Notes: generated from the sequence alone by a model not told the origin. Positions 34,666 through 44,094 are shown, counted from the stretch's first letter. The stretch: DNA of 64,000 bases from Bacteroidales bacterium (GCA_017439305.1 JAFSJK010000053.1:52497-116496); one strand, 5' to 3'. Numbers and translations: made by a program.

Positions 34666-35837
34666 AACGCCTGCTGACCGCCGCCCTGCTGGTCTGCGCC
34701 GCCACCCTGCAGGCGCAGACCACGCACCGCGACTCCGTGCTGGCGGAGGCCCGGTATCTCAAGAGCATCTATCGGACGGATGATGCGATCGAGAAACTGT
34801 CGGCCCTGGTGCAGCCGGGCGCGATGGACGAGGGCGTGCTCGCGGAACTCGCCGACTGCCATTTCCAGAGCGGCGCCTACGAGGATGCCGCCGGGACTTA
34901 TTTCCTGCTCTCGTCCAAGTCTCCGGACAACATTCTCTACCACATCCGCTTGATGCAGGCCTATTCCCGGCTAAAGGCCTATCCCCAGAGCATCCAGGCG
35001 GGACGGGCGGTCCTGCAGCAAGATTCCATCCCGGCGGTCCTGAGCTTCGTGGGGGACTCCTTCCGGCAGCTGGACCAGGCCGATTCGGCCCTCTGGTACT
35101 ACCGTCGGTCCCTGGCCCTGAAGCCTGGGAACGAAACGGTCCTGTCCAAGGCCGTGGGCATTCTCATCGACAAGGAAAAGTACGACGAGGCGATCGCCCA
35201 GAGCGAAACCTTCCTGGCGGAAGATCCTGACAATGTGACGATTGCGCCGCTTCAGGGGCTCGCCTACTACCGGAAGGGCGACTACGAGACCGCCAGCAAG
35301 ATCTTCCAGCGGCAGGAGGACATCGGCAATGACTCGTATCCCATCCACTACTATCTGGGGCAGAGCTATTGGCATACCAACGTGATTTACCGGGCGGAGC
35401 AGGAACTCGTGCGCGCCTGGCAGATCGACTCCAGCGACGTGAACCTGGCGTATTCCATCGCCGCCGTGAAAAAGGAGGCGATGCGTCCGTTCAACCAGGA
35501 AGTGAAACCCTGGCTGGACAAGGCCCTGGAGATGCTGGAGCCGGACCCGGCCACGATGTCCCGCATCCACCAGCAATATGCCCTCGGCTACTATGGGCGG
35601 GACGATTCCTGGGACCAGGCCATCGCCCATTACAAGGAGGCCTACCGCTACAACCCCAAGCTCATATCGGCCCTCTCCACCATCGCCTACTGCTACCAGA
35701 TGAAGAAGGAGTACAAGACGGCCATCGAATGGTACGAGAAGTACCTGAAGGTCGCCCGCCCCGGCTCCCGGGGTTACGAGTTCGCCGCCGACAACCTGAA
35801 GTACATCCGGGCGGAAAAATTCATGGAAGAGCCTTGA
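34662..35837 (+). CDS. Exported TPR-repeat protein of the BlaI/M56 operon
   Basis: 391 residues with a short signal peptide (about 1-19, ending ATLQAQ). Tandem TPR units cover most of the chain, e.g. AYEDAAGTYFLLSSKSPDN near 68, DEAIAQSETFLAEDPDN near 175, DSWDQAIAHYKEAYRYNPK near 310, and KKEYKTAIEWYEKYLKVA near 345. Third gene of the operon, overlapping the M56 gene by 4 bp. It may present or detect protein ligands for the sensor, but this is inference. No terminator is seen after it. Confidence 0.85.
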   Translation: MKRLLTAALLVCAATLQAQTTHRDSVLAEARYLKSIYRTDDAIEKLSALVQPGAMDEGVLAELADCHFQSGAYEDAAGTYFLLSSKSPDNILYHIRLMQAYSRLKAYPQSIQAGRAVLQQDSIPAVLSFVGDSFRQLDQADSALWYYRRSLALKPGNETVLSKAVGILIDKEKYDEAIAQSETFLAEDPDNVTIAPLQGLAYYRKGDYETASKIFQRQEDIGNDSYPIHYYLGQSYWHTNVIYRAEQELVRAWQIDSSDVNLAYSIAAVKKEAMRPFNQEVKPWLDKALEMLEPDPATMSRIHQQYALGYYGRDDSWDQAIAHYKEAYRYNPKLISALSTIAYCYQMKKEYKTAIEWYEKYLKVARPGSRGYEFAADNLKYIRAEKFMEEP

Positions 35838-35939
35838 GGCTCAATTCTTGCAGCGAAATCCGCCGCCATGAACATGGTCTTCTAGGCGGGCGTTCCAAGA
35901 GCCGCAAATAATTCGTAACTTCGCACAAATGTTGCGAAA

Positions 35940-36761
35940 ATGAAAAAAAGCGATAAATCCATCCTTTCCGCCCTGTTGCTGGTCGTAATCTTCGCCACGT
36001 GGCTGATCGTGCAGCGCACGGGCCTCCTCAGCGGCGGATCCGCCACGCCTCTGGTGGAACTGTCGGACGACCAGCTGGAGCTTCCGGCGCAAAATACCAC
36101 GGACCGGATCGTCCGTTATCAGGGTTTTGTGAGTTCATATAACACGGAAACGCTTATACCAGACTGGGTTGCCTATGAGCTTACGGCGGAGGAAACCCGC
36201 GGGGACGCCACACGCGCGGACAAGAACTTCTCGATGGACATGAATTTCCGGGGCCGGCAGGCCATGCGGGAGGACTACAACGGAAGCGGTTGGACCCGGG
36301 GCCATATGGCACCGGCGGCGGATTTCTTCTGGGATGACTCCGCGATGGCGGAAACCTTCTACTTCCAGAACATCTGCCCGCAGCGGGAGGAGCTGAACAA
36401 CAAGGATTGGCAATATCTGGAGAAACAGGTCCGCGCCTGGGCCAACAAGTATGGCAAGGTCTGGGTGGTCTCCGGTCCGATTATCGGCGACAACATCTAC
36501 GGCACCATCGGTCGGGACCACGTGGTCGTGCCGGACGCCTTCTTCAAAGTCGTCATGGTTCACGATGGCAAGCGGTACCAGTCCATCGCTTTCGTGATGG
36601 GCAATGATGCCGAACGGTACTGGCTGCAGGACTGCGCTTTGACGGTCGACGACCTGGAGGGACGGACCGGCATCGACTTTTATCCGGCCCTTCCGGACGA
36701 CGTGGAGGAAGATGTCGAATCCCGGTACGATTTTTCGGTCTGGGGTATCCGCAGCCGATAA
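35940..36761 (+). CDS. Exported DNA/RNA non-specific endonuclease (NUC1/EndoG type)
   Basis: 273 residues. One N-terminal membrane/signal helix (about 9-24). Catalytic signature TRGHMAP with His122 (the DRGH motif of beta-beta-alpha-metal nucleases, here with Thr in place of Asp) and the metal-binding Asn in FQNICPQREELNN. Later phrases VWVVSGPIIGD and VPDAFFKVV are typical of the family. Degrades DNA and RNA outside the cytoplasm, perhaps for nucleotide scavenging. A weak TAACTTCG at 35916-35923 may be its -7 box. Ends 42 bp before galK, which has its own promoter. Confidence 0.9.
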   Translation: MKKSDKSILSALLLVVIFATWLIVQRTGLLSGGSATPLVELSDDQLELPAQNTTDRIVRYQGFVSSYNTETLIPDWVAYELTAEETRGDATRADKNFSMDMNFRGRQAMREDYNGSGWTRGHMAPAADFFWDDSAMAETFYFQNICPQREELNNKDWQYLEKQVRAWANKYGKVWVVSGPIIGDNIYGTIGRDHVVVPDAFFKVVMVHDGKRYQSIAFVMGNDAERYWLQDCALTVDDLEGRTGIDFYPALPDDVEEDVESRYDFSVWGIRSR

Positions 36762-36768
36762 AAAATGC

Positions 36769-36776
36769 TATCTTTG
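36769..36776 (+). promoter_or_regulatory. -7 promoter box for galK
   Basis: TATCTTTG is a perfect TAnnTTTG match, 27 bp before the galK ATG. No clear -33 TTTG. Confidence 0.6.
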
Positions 36777-36803
36777 TATATTGACACTAAACAAGATACC
36801 GAT

Positions 36804-37946
36804 ATGAAAGAAAAAATCCAGGAAAAATTCCAAACCCTCTTCGGCGAGCATGGCGACGTGTACGCCTCCGCCGGACGTATCAACCTGATCGGCGAGCACA
36901 CGGACTACAACGGCGGCTATGTGTTCCCGGGTGCCATCGACTGCGGCATCATGGCCGAGATCAAGGTCAACGGAACCCAGAAGGTGAAGGCTTTCTCCCT
37001 TGACTATGACGAGTTTGTGGAATTCGGCCTTCAGGAAGAGGACAAGCCCGAGCAGCAGTGGGCGCGCTACATCTTCGGCGTATGCCGGGAGACCATCAAG
37101 CGCGGCGGCAAGGTGGAAGGATTCAACACCGTCTTCGCGGGAGACGTTCCCCTGGGCGCCGGCCTCAGCTCCAGCGCGGCCCTCGAGAGCACCTTCGCAT
37201 TCGCCCTGAACGATATCTTCAATAACGGGATCGACAAGTTCGAACTTGCGAAGATCGGCCAGAGCACCGAGCACAACTACTGCGGCGTCAAGTGCGGCAT
37301 TATGGACCAGTTCGCCTCCATTTTCGGCAAGGCCGGCTCCCTGATCCGCCTGAACTGCAAGACCCTGGAGTACAAGTATTTCCCCTTCAATCCGGAAGGC
37401 TATCGCCTCGTCCTCATCGATTCCTGCGTGAAGCACGAACTGGCTTCCAGCGCCTATAACAAGCGCCGCGCCTCCTGCGAGAATGCCGCAGCAGCCATCC
37501 GTAAGAACCACCCGGACGTGGAATTCCTCTCCGACGCCAAGCGCCAGTGGCTGGACGAGGTCCGCACCGAGATTCCTGAGGAGGACTTCCTCCGCGCCGA
37601 ATATGTGATCGGTGAAGTCCAGCGCGTCCTCGACGTCTGCGATGCCCTGGAGCGCGGTGACTACGAGACCGTGGGCGAAATGATGTACCAGACGCACTTC
37701 GGCATGAGCCGCCTGTACGAAGTCTCCTGCGAGGAGCTCGACTTCCTGAACAAGTTGGCCCGCAAGATGGACGTTACCGGTTCCCGCGTGATGGGCGGCG
37801 GCTTCGGCGGCTGCACCATCAACCTCGTGAAGGACGAGCTGTACGACGCGTTCATCAACGCGGCCGTGGGCCAGTTCACCGAGAAGTTCGGCCACGCCCC
37901 GAAGATCTACAACGTGGTCATCTCCGATGGTGCCCGCAAGCTGTAG
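36804..37946 (+). CDS. galK: Galactokinase
   Basis: GHMP kinase phosphorylating galactose to galactose 1-phosphate in the Leloir pathway. 380 residues. Galactokinase signature GRINLIGEHTDYNGGYVFPG near the N-terminus, ATP-binding PLGAGLSSSAALE, catalytic-Asp region CGIMDQFASIFGK, and the C-terminal VMGGGFGGCTINLV. ATG 36804 is chosen over an in-frame ATG at 36765 because it lies after the promoter box and matches family length. The end overlaps the CpXC gene by 20 bp. galM lies at 57037-58080; galT and galE are not in the window. Confidence 0.97.
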   Translation: MKEKIQEKFQTLFGEHGDVYASAGRINLIGEHTDYNGGYVFPGAIDCGIMAEIKVNGTQKVKAFSLDYDEFVEFGLQEEDKPEQQWARYIFGVCRETIKRGGKVEGFNTVFAGDVPLGAGLSSSAALESTFAFALNDIFNNGIDKFELAKIGQSTEHNYCGVKCGIMDQFASIFGKAGSLIRLNCKTLEYKYFPFNPEGYRLVLIDSCVKHELASSAYNKRRASCENAAAAIRKNHPDVEFLSDAKRQWLDEVRTEIPEEDFLRAEYVIGEVQRVLDVCDALERGDYETVGEMMYQTHFGMSRLYEVSCEELDFLNKLARKMDVTGSRVMGGGFGGCTINLVKDELYDAFINAAVGQFTEKFGHAPKIYNVVISDGARKL

Positions 37947-38547
37947 CCATTGTGGCGGTACCCACTCCGTCGAAACCTTTCCGAGTATCAATGTCGCCCT
38001 GGATCCGGACCTGAAGGCCCGGGTCCGGGACGGCTCTTTATTCGTCTGGGAATGCCCGTATTGCGGCGCCCGGAACCTCTTGAAATACCAGACCTTATAC
38101 CACGATTCGGCCGAGAAGTTGATGGTCTGGCTGCTGCCGGGAGATGCTCAGCCGCCCCAGGCCGTGGCCGACGCCGTGAAGGAGCTGGACGGCTATACCC
38201 TCCGCCTGGTCCGGGAGGTCGGCGACCTGGTGGAAAAGGTCAACATCCACGCTTTCGGCCTCGACGACGTGCTGGTGGAAATGTGCAAGTATGTCACCCG
38301 CATGGAACTGGCCGACCAGCAGAAACGCGCGGAACTGCAGGAGGTTCCGTTGAAATTCTTCAAGATGGACGGTCCGGACGATGACTTGGTTTTCTCCTTT
38401 CCGCTGGACGGGGAGATGAAGGTGGTCAATGTAGGATTCCATGTATACGAAGACGCCCGGGGAATCCTCGGGCGCAATCCTTCGGTGCGTCCGTCTCCCG
38501 GCTTCGCCGAGGTGGACGCATCCTGGCTGGGTCAATTTTTCCGTTAA
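37927..38547 (+). CDS. CpXC-domain protein
   Basis: 206 residues. Two Cys pairs, Cys6/Cys9 (CSHCG) and Cys43/Cys46 (CPYCG), form a rubredoxin-like zinc knuckle, the CpXC domain; the rest is an alpha/beta region without recognised motifs. No signal peptide, so cytoplasmic. Starts 20 bp before the galK stop. Its TAA stop shares the palindrome TTAA with the stop of the convergent gene. Function unknown. Confidence 0.75.
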   Translation: MVPASCSHCGGTHSVETFPSINVALDPDLKARVRDGSLFVWECPYCGARNLLKYQTLYHDSAEKLMVWLLPGDAQPPQAVADAVKELDGYTLRLVREVGDLVEKVNIHAFGLDDVLVEMCKYVTRMELADQQKRAELQEVPLKFFKMDGPDDDLVFSFPLDGEMKVVNVGFHVYEDARGILGRNPSVRPSPGFAEVDASWLGQFFR

Positions 38548-39104
38548 TACTCAGGGAGAACGAACAGGGAAGCGTCCACGGGACCTTCCTTGAGTTCGGT
38601 AACGGTGGTGGTGATCGTCATCCCCATGGACGAGGTGACGGTCTTCATCGGGATGCCTTCCCAAACGCTCGCCTTGACCTTGGCGGTCTGGCCCATCTGG
38701 TTGATCTCCGCTGTCATCACCAGGCATTCCTTGCCGGCGATTTCTTCCACGCCGTCCATGACGATCTTGTACTTCGCAATCACTTCCTCGTTGAGGTCCA
38801 TATAGTTGATGCTCTCCTGCGTGGGCATTTCCTGGACCTGTTTGTCGGCGTAGTTAATCATGTAGGTCTTGCCGTCAAGGTTCAGCGAACCCATGTCGAG
38901 GACCATGCCCATCATGGACGTTTTCGTCTTGGTGAGCTGCTTGGCGCCATAATCGTCGAACCAGACGGTGGCAACGACCTTCTGGCCCATCATGTCCATC
39001 TCGGTCTTGTACTCTCCGGACTTGATGCCGTATGTCCTGGTGCCTTGGGCCATGGCCGTCACTGCCACCAGCAGCACGGCGCAAATCGTTAGAATCCGTT
39101 TCAT
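38544..39104 (-). CDS. Secreted DUF4412-like protein
   Basis: 186 residues from ATG 39104. Signal peptide about 1-18 (ending TAMAQ). Beta-rich body typical of DUF4412-like periplasmic proteins (GIKSGEYKTEMDMMGQKVVA, YMINYADKQVQEMP, GKECLVMTAEI); Met-rich (DMMGQ, SMMGM, SSMGMT). Starts 1 bp after the OstA-like gene stop, so the last gene of the envelope-chaperone operon. The long in-frame extension upstream has no sense on this strand. Role unknown; possibly LolA/LolB-like lipid handling. Confidence 0.7.
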   Translation of the reverse strand: MKRILTICAVLLVAVTAMAQGTRTYGIKSGEYKTEMDMMGQKVVATVWFDDYGAKQLTKTKTSMMGMVLDMGSLNLDGKTYMINYADKQVQEMPTQESINYMDLNEEVIAKYKIVMDGVEEIAGKECLVMTAEINQMGQTAKVKASVWEGIPMKTVTSSMGMTITTTVTELKEGPVDASLFVLPEY

Positions 39105-39105
39105 A

Positions 39106-41775
39106 TCAAGGGTTTTGATTGTTTTTCTTCTTTGCCTCGCGGGCCGCCCTCTTTTCCGCGCGCGCACGTTCCTGTTCCAAATAGCGTTCAAAGATGCGAC
39201 GCTCTTTCTGGGCCTTGCGTTCCAGCTTCTGCAGGGCGCGGAGTTTCCGTTTGCGCTCCTTCTCCAGTTTCTTCTGTGCCTTGGCGTCCTGCTTTTCCTG
39301 GTAGGCCTTGTCCTTTTCGGCCCATTTGGCTTCCTGGGCGGCTTTCTTCTCGGCCGCCTTGGCCGCTTTTTCGGCTTCCTTGGCTGCCTTTTCTTCGGCC
39401 TTGCGGGCTTTCTCCTCCTCCTTCTTCGCCCTTTCCTGTTCTTTCTTCTCCGAGAGAGGATCCAGGGTTGGTTTCTCGGTTTCAGCCGGTTTGCGTGACG
39501 CAAGGCTGTCCAAAGGAATCACGAGGGTTTCGGTCGAATCCCGGGAGACTTCCTTCACGGGTTTTTGGGCGGAGGCGTCCAGCGTATCCTTGACCGCGGG
39601 GCGGACGGCCACCGAATCGGAAGCGGGCCGTTCCTGCTCCACGGTAGCGACCTCCGGCGTCTGCTGCGAATCCTGAGCAACGCGTAAGGAATCATCCGCT
39701 ACCGGAGGCGGAACCGTGGGCGTCACCTTCGGCTGTTCCTTGGGCTGCCGGGCCCGCAGGACCGACAGGGAATCCCTTTCGGCGATTTCCTTGTAGATCT
39801 TGTTGATATGGCCCGGGAAATAGATGTTCGTCTCCTTGAACTGGGCATGCGGACGTGCCAGATAGGAGGTCCGCTGACTCCGGCGGGGGACCAGCGGCGT
39901 GATGTCCTGGCGCCCTCTTGGCTTGCGGTCCGGATCCCAGCGGAAACCTTTCATATAGCGCTCGTCCTTCGGCAGTTGCACGATCGGATAAGCATCGTTT
40001 TTGGCGTTGTCGAAGTAGTAGATCTTGTCCAGGTTGCCCTGGTCGAACAGGGCGTAGAGCATCTTGGATTCGACCTTGTTCACGGTCGCCAGCGTTTCAT
40101 TCTCCGTGAGGAAGAACAAGGCCGTAGCACCGCCCAGGGCATCGAAACGCTGGAGGGTGCGGGTGCTGTCGAAGTAGGCCATCATCTCCGTACCCTTGAT
40201 CTGGTCGAAGCACACCGTGTCTTCCTGGGTGGTGATGAAGGCGTCGGACATCAGCCGGGCCCGTTCCGCCTTCTTGTTCTTGATGACGACGTAGATGCTG
40301 TCGGCGGCGTATTGCCTGTTGCCTTCGTTGAAGACCAGCGGGTCGCGGTACAGCCGTACCAGGGAGTCCAAGTCATTGTAAGCCAACGAGTCGCAGGACA
40401 TCTGCATGTCTTCCCGATACAGTTTCACGTGGTTGATGGCCCAGATGAACGACAGTTGGGTCGTGTCAACCACCGGAACGACGGCTACCGTATCCTTGGG
40501 AGCTTCTTCTGTTTCAGGCGTCTCTTTCGAAGCTGGAGGATCATCCGGCTTGTCTCCGGCATCTCCGGCGGGTGGTGCCTTTCCGTCCGTCGCAGGACCT
40601 CCGCCTCCACGGGCACCCGGCCGGGCACCTCCCGGCCCGCGGTCAATTCCCGCCTGGGCGTCCGGATTGTTCTTGGCGGCCTCTTCCGCCGCTTTTGCCG
40701 CGGCTTCCGCAGCCTTCCTGCGGTATTCCGTCACGGGGTCTCCGGTGAGGTCCTTGAGCCGCTTGTTGGCATCAACCTTCCACAGGGAATCCACAACATG
40801 CCGCTTGATTCCCCGGTACAGAAGCGTATCGGCCCCGATGTAGGTCGTATCCCGCTTCCCTTTTTCCTCTTCAATGCTCATCACCGCCGGCGTGCGCCTC
40901 ATCTTGACCCGGGAGAGCGAGTCGGTGTAGTCGACCCGTCCCGCCAGCGCAAAGACATTCCGCGTGGTGTCCATCAGTTCCACCTTGCCCAGGAGTTCCA
41001 CGTCGTTCACCGCCCGGTGGTAGTACAGGGTATCGGACCAGGTTTCCTGGTCTTTGGTGAGCAGGTGCACGTCGCGCCGGAAGAAGAACAGCTCCTTGTT
41101 GCGGTCGTACCAGCCGTCATTGGCGGAAAGCATGTTGTCGTCCTGCCACATGTCGGTCCCGTAACCGAAGTATGCGGTATTCAGGTCGCTGCGGTATTCC
41201 AGGCGCGAGGTCTTCACGAAAGTGGTGTCCATGTACATGTTCACCTGGTCGTTGAACACGAACAGGCTCGCCTTGGCGTCGTAGGAGCCGTACTTACTCT
41301 CAATGATCTGGCCGTCCTTGTCCCGCATCGAACCTCCGTTCTGGAAGATAGCCACGGAATCCTGGGTATTGTAGTCCAGGTTCCGGGTGCGCAGGGTGTT
41401 CTTGTCCTTGTCTTCCAGCTGGACGACGGAGCCGCGGAACATCGCCAGGTTTTCCTCCACGATGTACTGGAGGGTATTGGAACTCAGGCGGGTGCGGTCC
41501 TGGATGATCTGGACGTGGCCGATGGCGTCGATGATGTTGGTCGTCACGTTCCAGAGGGCCGTGTCGCACAGCAGATAGGTGTTGTTGTGCAGGAATCGGG
41601 CGGGACCTACGACCTTGCGGTAGTTCTGCCCGTTCTTTTCGATGAGCTGGGCCGATTTCGCGCTGACCAGGGTGACGAGGGAATCCCGCTTCTCATTCTT
41701 CGACTGGGCATGAACCGGAGCCGCCACTGCCCAAAGGGACAGTGTCACAAGCAGATATGGAAGGATTCTCCGCAC
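39106..41775 (-). CDS. OstA/LptA-like LPS transport protein with long charged C-terminal tail
   Basis: 889 residues from GTG 41775, 4 bp after the SurA stop. Signal peptide about 1-25 (ending AAPVHAQ). OstA-type beta-jellyroll repeats from about 35 to 250 (YLLCDTALWNV, IDAIGHVQIIQ, LSSNTLQYIVEENLAMF), a Gly/Pro/Ala-rich linker (about 385-450), a second OstA-like region (about 470-640: LSFIWAINHVKLYREDMQMSC, FDALGGATALF), then a Pro-rich part and a K/E/A/R-rich coiled coil over the last 110 residues. The jellyroll probably shields LPS in the periplasm as LptA does; the tail may span to peptidoglycan. It may correspond to the OstA family described next to surA in Bacteroides. Confidence 0.8.
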   Translation of the reverse strand: MRRILPYLLVTLSLWAVAAPVHAQSKNEKRDSLVTLVSAKSAQLIEKNGQNYRKVVGPARFLHNNTYLLCDTALWNVTTNIIDAIGHVQIIQDRTRLSSNTLQYIVEENLAMFRGSVVQLEDKDKNTLRTRNLDYNTQDSVAIFQNGGSMRDKDGQIIESKYGSYDAKASLFVFNDQVNMYMDTTFVKTSRLEYRSDLNTAYFGYGTDMWQDDNMLSANDGWYDRNKELFFFRRDVHLLTKDQETWSDTLYYHRAVNDVELLGKVELMDTTRNVFALAGRVDYTDSLSRVKMRRTPAVMSIEEEKGKRDTTYIGADTLLYRGIKRHVVDSLWKVDANKRLKDLTGDPVTEYRRKAAEAAAKAAEEAAKNNPDAQAGIDRGPGGARPGARGGGGPATDGKAPPAGDAGDKPDDPPASKETPETEEAPKDTVAVVPVVDTTQLSFIWAINHVKLYREDMQMSCDSLAYNDLDSLVRLYRDPLVFNEGNRQYAADSIYVVIKNKKAERARLMSDAFITTQEDTVCFDQIKGTEMMAYFDSTRTLQRFDALGGATALFFLTENETLATVNKVESKMLYALFDQGNLDKIYYFDNAKNDAYPIVQLPKDERYMKGFRWDPDRKPRGRQDITPLVPRRSQRTSYLARPHAQFKETNIYFPGHINKIYKEIAERDSLSVLRARQPKEQPKVTPTVPPPVADDSLRVAQDSQQTPEVATVEQERPASDSVAVRPAVKDTLDASAQKPVKEVSRDSTETLVIPLDSLASRKPAETEKPTLDPLSEKKEQERAKKEEEKARKAEEKAAKEAEKAAKAAEKKAAQEAKWAEKDKAYQEKQDAKAQKKLEKERKRKLRALQKLERKAQKERRIFERYLEQERARAEKRAAREAKKKNNQNP

Positions 41776-41779
41776 GCCG

Positions 41780-43156
41780 TCAGAACTTGTCGTTCCAGAT
41801 TTTCCGGTTGAAGTCGCACTCCCGGTACATCGGGTCGATGACGATGTAGGTGTCCTTGATCTTCTTCTCCAGGAATTCGTCGATCGCCCTGATCTGCCGC
41901 TGGTACCGGACGCGGTCCTGCAGCTCGGTGTAGTCGTTCTCGAAGGTGGCGGCATGGGCGGGGACGATCTTGTCCACGCGGATGATCTTGTACACGAGGT
42001 TTCCGGCGCGCCCCTGCTGGTAGCCTTCATTATCGGTGGACTCGACAGGCTCGGAGATTTCGCCGACCTGGAGGTCCTTGATGGCGGCGTAGTCGGCCGG
42101 CTTGAGCTGGTCGATCTCGAAATAGGAGGAGCCGGTGGCCGGATCGGCCATCTGGCCGCCGTTGGTGCGGGTGGCGGGATCCTCGGAGAAGAAGCGGGCG
42201 GCGAGGTTGAACTTGATTTCGTCGTCCAGGATCTTGGTCCGGAGGCTGTCCAGGCGCGAGAACGCCTTTTCCCGGTCGTCCGAGGTATACTGCGGCTTGA
42301 GAAGGATGTGGCGGGCGTTGAACATGTCGCCCTTCTTCTCGATGACTTCGATGATATGGAAGCCGTCCGGGGTTTCCACGATCTGGGAGATCACGCCGGG
42401 ACGCAGGGCCATCGCGGCATCGGAGAACGCCGGCCAGAAGATGGACTTGGAGGCCATGCCCAGTTCGCCGCCCTTGCGGGCGCTGCCGGGATCCTCGGAA
42501 TAGATGCGGGCGAGGGTGGAGAACTTCTCGCCGTTGATGACGCGCTCCCGCAGGGAGAGGAGTCTTTCTTTTACCGCCATGGATGCGGCTTCCCGGTCAG
42601 GATAGATGCAGATCTGGCTGAGCTGGTACTTGACCGGAACCATCGGCAGGTCTTCCACGGCGACGGTATCCAGGAACTGTTTGACGTCATAGGGGGTAAT
42701 CTCCGGAATCGCGGCAGCGATGGTGCCCTGCTCCTGCTGGGTAAGGCTCTGGTCCTCAAAGAGCTGGCGCCATTCCTGGCGGAGCCGGTACAGGGGTTTC
42801 CCGAAATATTTCTCCACTTCCTCGTCCCCGCCCAGATAGGTCCGGAACTGGTCGATGCGGTTCGTCAGCTCGCTTTCCACCATCTCGTTGTTGACGGTGA
42901 GCGAGTCGATCCGGGCCTGCATCAGGAAGATCTTGGATTCCATCATGTTCTCCAGGATGGTGCAGCGCATGTCCCGGTCGGAGGACCGGCCCTGGGCCTG
43001 CATCTGCTGCACTTCGCTCTCGATGTCCGAGATCATGATCACTTCGTTTCCCACGACGGCGACGGTCTTGTCCACCAGTCCGCCCTTGTATTTCTGGGCG
43101 GAGAGGGTGGCCGAGACCAGCAGGGCCGCCGCAAAGACGATAAACCTTTGCTTCAT
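41780..43156 (-). CDS. surA: Peptidyl-prolyl isomerase SurA
   Basis: 458 residues. Signal peptide about 1-21 (ending ATLSAQ). SurA N-terminal chaperone domain (VDKTVAVVGNEVIMISDIE), then two parvulin domains at about 170-275 (YQLSQICIYPDREAASMAV, GGELGMASKSIFWPAFSDA) and 275-390 (MFNARHILLKPQYTSDD, GGQMADPATGSSYFEID). It folds outer-membrane proteins, which fits neighbours that build the envelope. It starts 1 bp after the upstream PPIase-like gene and ends 4 bp before the OstA-like GTG. Confidence 0.93.
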   Translation of the reverse strand: MKQRFIVFAAALLVSATLSAQKYKGGLVDKTVAVVGNEVIMISDIESEVQQMQAQGRSSDRDMRCTILENMMESKIFLMQARIDSLTVNNEMVESELTNRIDQFRTYLGGDEEVEKYFGKPLYRLRQEWRQLFEDQSLTQQEQGTIAAAIPEITPYDVKQFLDTVAVEDLPMVPVKYQLSQICIYPDREAASMAVKERLLSLRERVINGEKFSTLARIYSEDPGSARKGGELGMASKSIFWPAFSDAAMALRPGVISQIVETPDGFHIIEVIEKKGDMFNARHILLKPQYTSDDREKAFSRLDSLRTKILDDEIKFNLAARFFSEDPATRTNGGQMADPATGSSYFEIDQLKPADYAAIKDLQVGEISEPVESTDNEGYQQGRAGNLVYKIIRVDKIVPAHAATFENDYTELQDRVRYQRQIRAIDEFLEKKIKDTYIVIDPMYRECDFNRKIWNDKF

Positions 43157-43157
43157 A

Positions 43158-44021
43158 TCAATATATCACAAATTTTTCCTTGTTCCGGGCATCGTTCAGC
43201 AAGTCCCGTTCCAAACCGGTCACCAAATCGTGCTTTCTGGTGCTCAGGATGATGTCCCGGATCCGGTCCTCGCAATATTCCAGCGGGGCGGGACGGCCTT
43301 TCTGCACGAGGTCGGCCACGTAGGCCACCCGGAGGTTGCCGTCGTCCCCGGTGAATTCGATGAACCGGTTTTTCAGCGCCTTCATCATCGCCTCCTCGTC
43401 CGTTCCCAGTTCCCGGGCGAGCAGGAGGGCGTCCATCCAGTTTTCCGCACAGTCCGCATACCGGACGGCGGCCGTGGAGGCCAGGCTGTCGGCGGCCGCA
43501 AGCTCCAGGGCGTTGTCCGACGACATCAATTCCTTGATGGTCTTGAGGTTCCGGGATTTCGCCGGGATGACCAGATAGCGCGCTTTCAGGAGGGGACGGT
43601 CCAGCAGGAATTTGTCCGAATGCCCTTCGTAATAGCTGCGGACCTCCTCGTCGGTGATGAGCGTATCCAACTTTTCGTTGATATAGCGCTCCTCGTACCG
43701 GTACCGGAGCAGCGTCCGGCGGTAATCCTCCAACTCACGCGAAACATCCTTTTCCTCCTTGGAAAGCTGCGCCTCGGCCATGTCCAGGTACAGGAGTTCC
43801 TCCGCCCAGGCATTGATGTACTGTTGCGCCAGGCCGATGCTGTCCTCCTGCGAAACCCCGGCCGGAATGTACTCCGCCAGCTGGGACCGGAACAGCTTAT
43901 GGTCGCCCACGCGTGCGACGACCTCGTCCCCGAACAGCTCCGCCGCCGAGTCGGAAACCCGGTGGACGATCTGGCACGCGGACAGGGCCAGGACGGCAAC
44001 GAGAAGAGCGCATTTTCTCAT
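43158..44021 (-). CDS. SurA-like chaperone lipoprotein (PPIase family)
   Basis: 287 residues. Lipobox LSAC with Cys16, so membrane anchored. The chain resembles the SurA/PpiD N-terminal chaperone domain (ARVGDHKLFRSQLAEYIPAG, AWAEELLYLDMAEAQLSKEE, DEEVRSYYEGHSDKFLL) but the rotamase core is reduced or lacking. First gene of the operon with surA, the OstA-like gene and the DUF4412 gene. A TATATTTG promoter box ends 6 bp before its ATG. Likely a periplasmic holdase. Confidence 0.82.
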   Translation of the reverse strand: MRKCALLVAVLALSACQIVHRVSDSAAELFGDEVVARVGDHKLFRSQLAEYIPAGVSQEDSIGLAQQYINAWAEELLYLDMAEAQLSKEEKDVSRELEDYRRTLLRYRYEERYINEKLDTLITDEEVRSYYEGHSDKFLLDRPLLKARYLVIPAKSRNLKTIKELMSSDNALELAAADSLASTAAVRYADCAENWMDALLLARELGTDEEAMMKALKNRFIEFTGDDGNLRVAYVADLVQKGRPAPLEYCEDRIRDIILSTRKHDLVTGLERDLLNDARNKEKFVIY

Positions 44022-44027
44022 AACCTA

Positions 44028-44035
44028 CAAATATA
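44028..44035 (-). promoter_or_regulatory. -7 promoter box for the SurA-like operon
   Basis: CAAATATA on the plus strand reads TATATTTG on the minus strand and sits 6 bp before the start codon at 44021. The predicted transcript is nearly leaderless. -33 unclear. Confidence 0.6.
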
Positions 44036-44094
44036 ACATTATTTCCGGAGAAACGGGCTTTTTTGCCTTTCATGCGAAACGGAAAACGTTCGCA

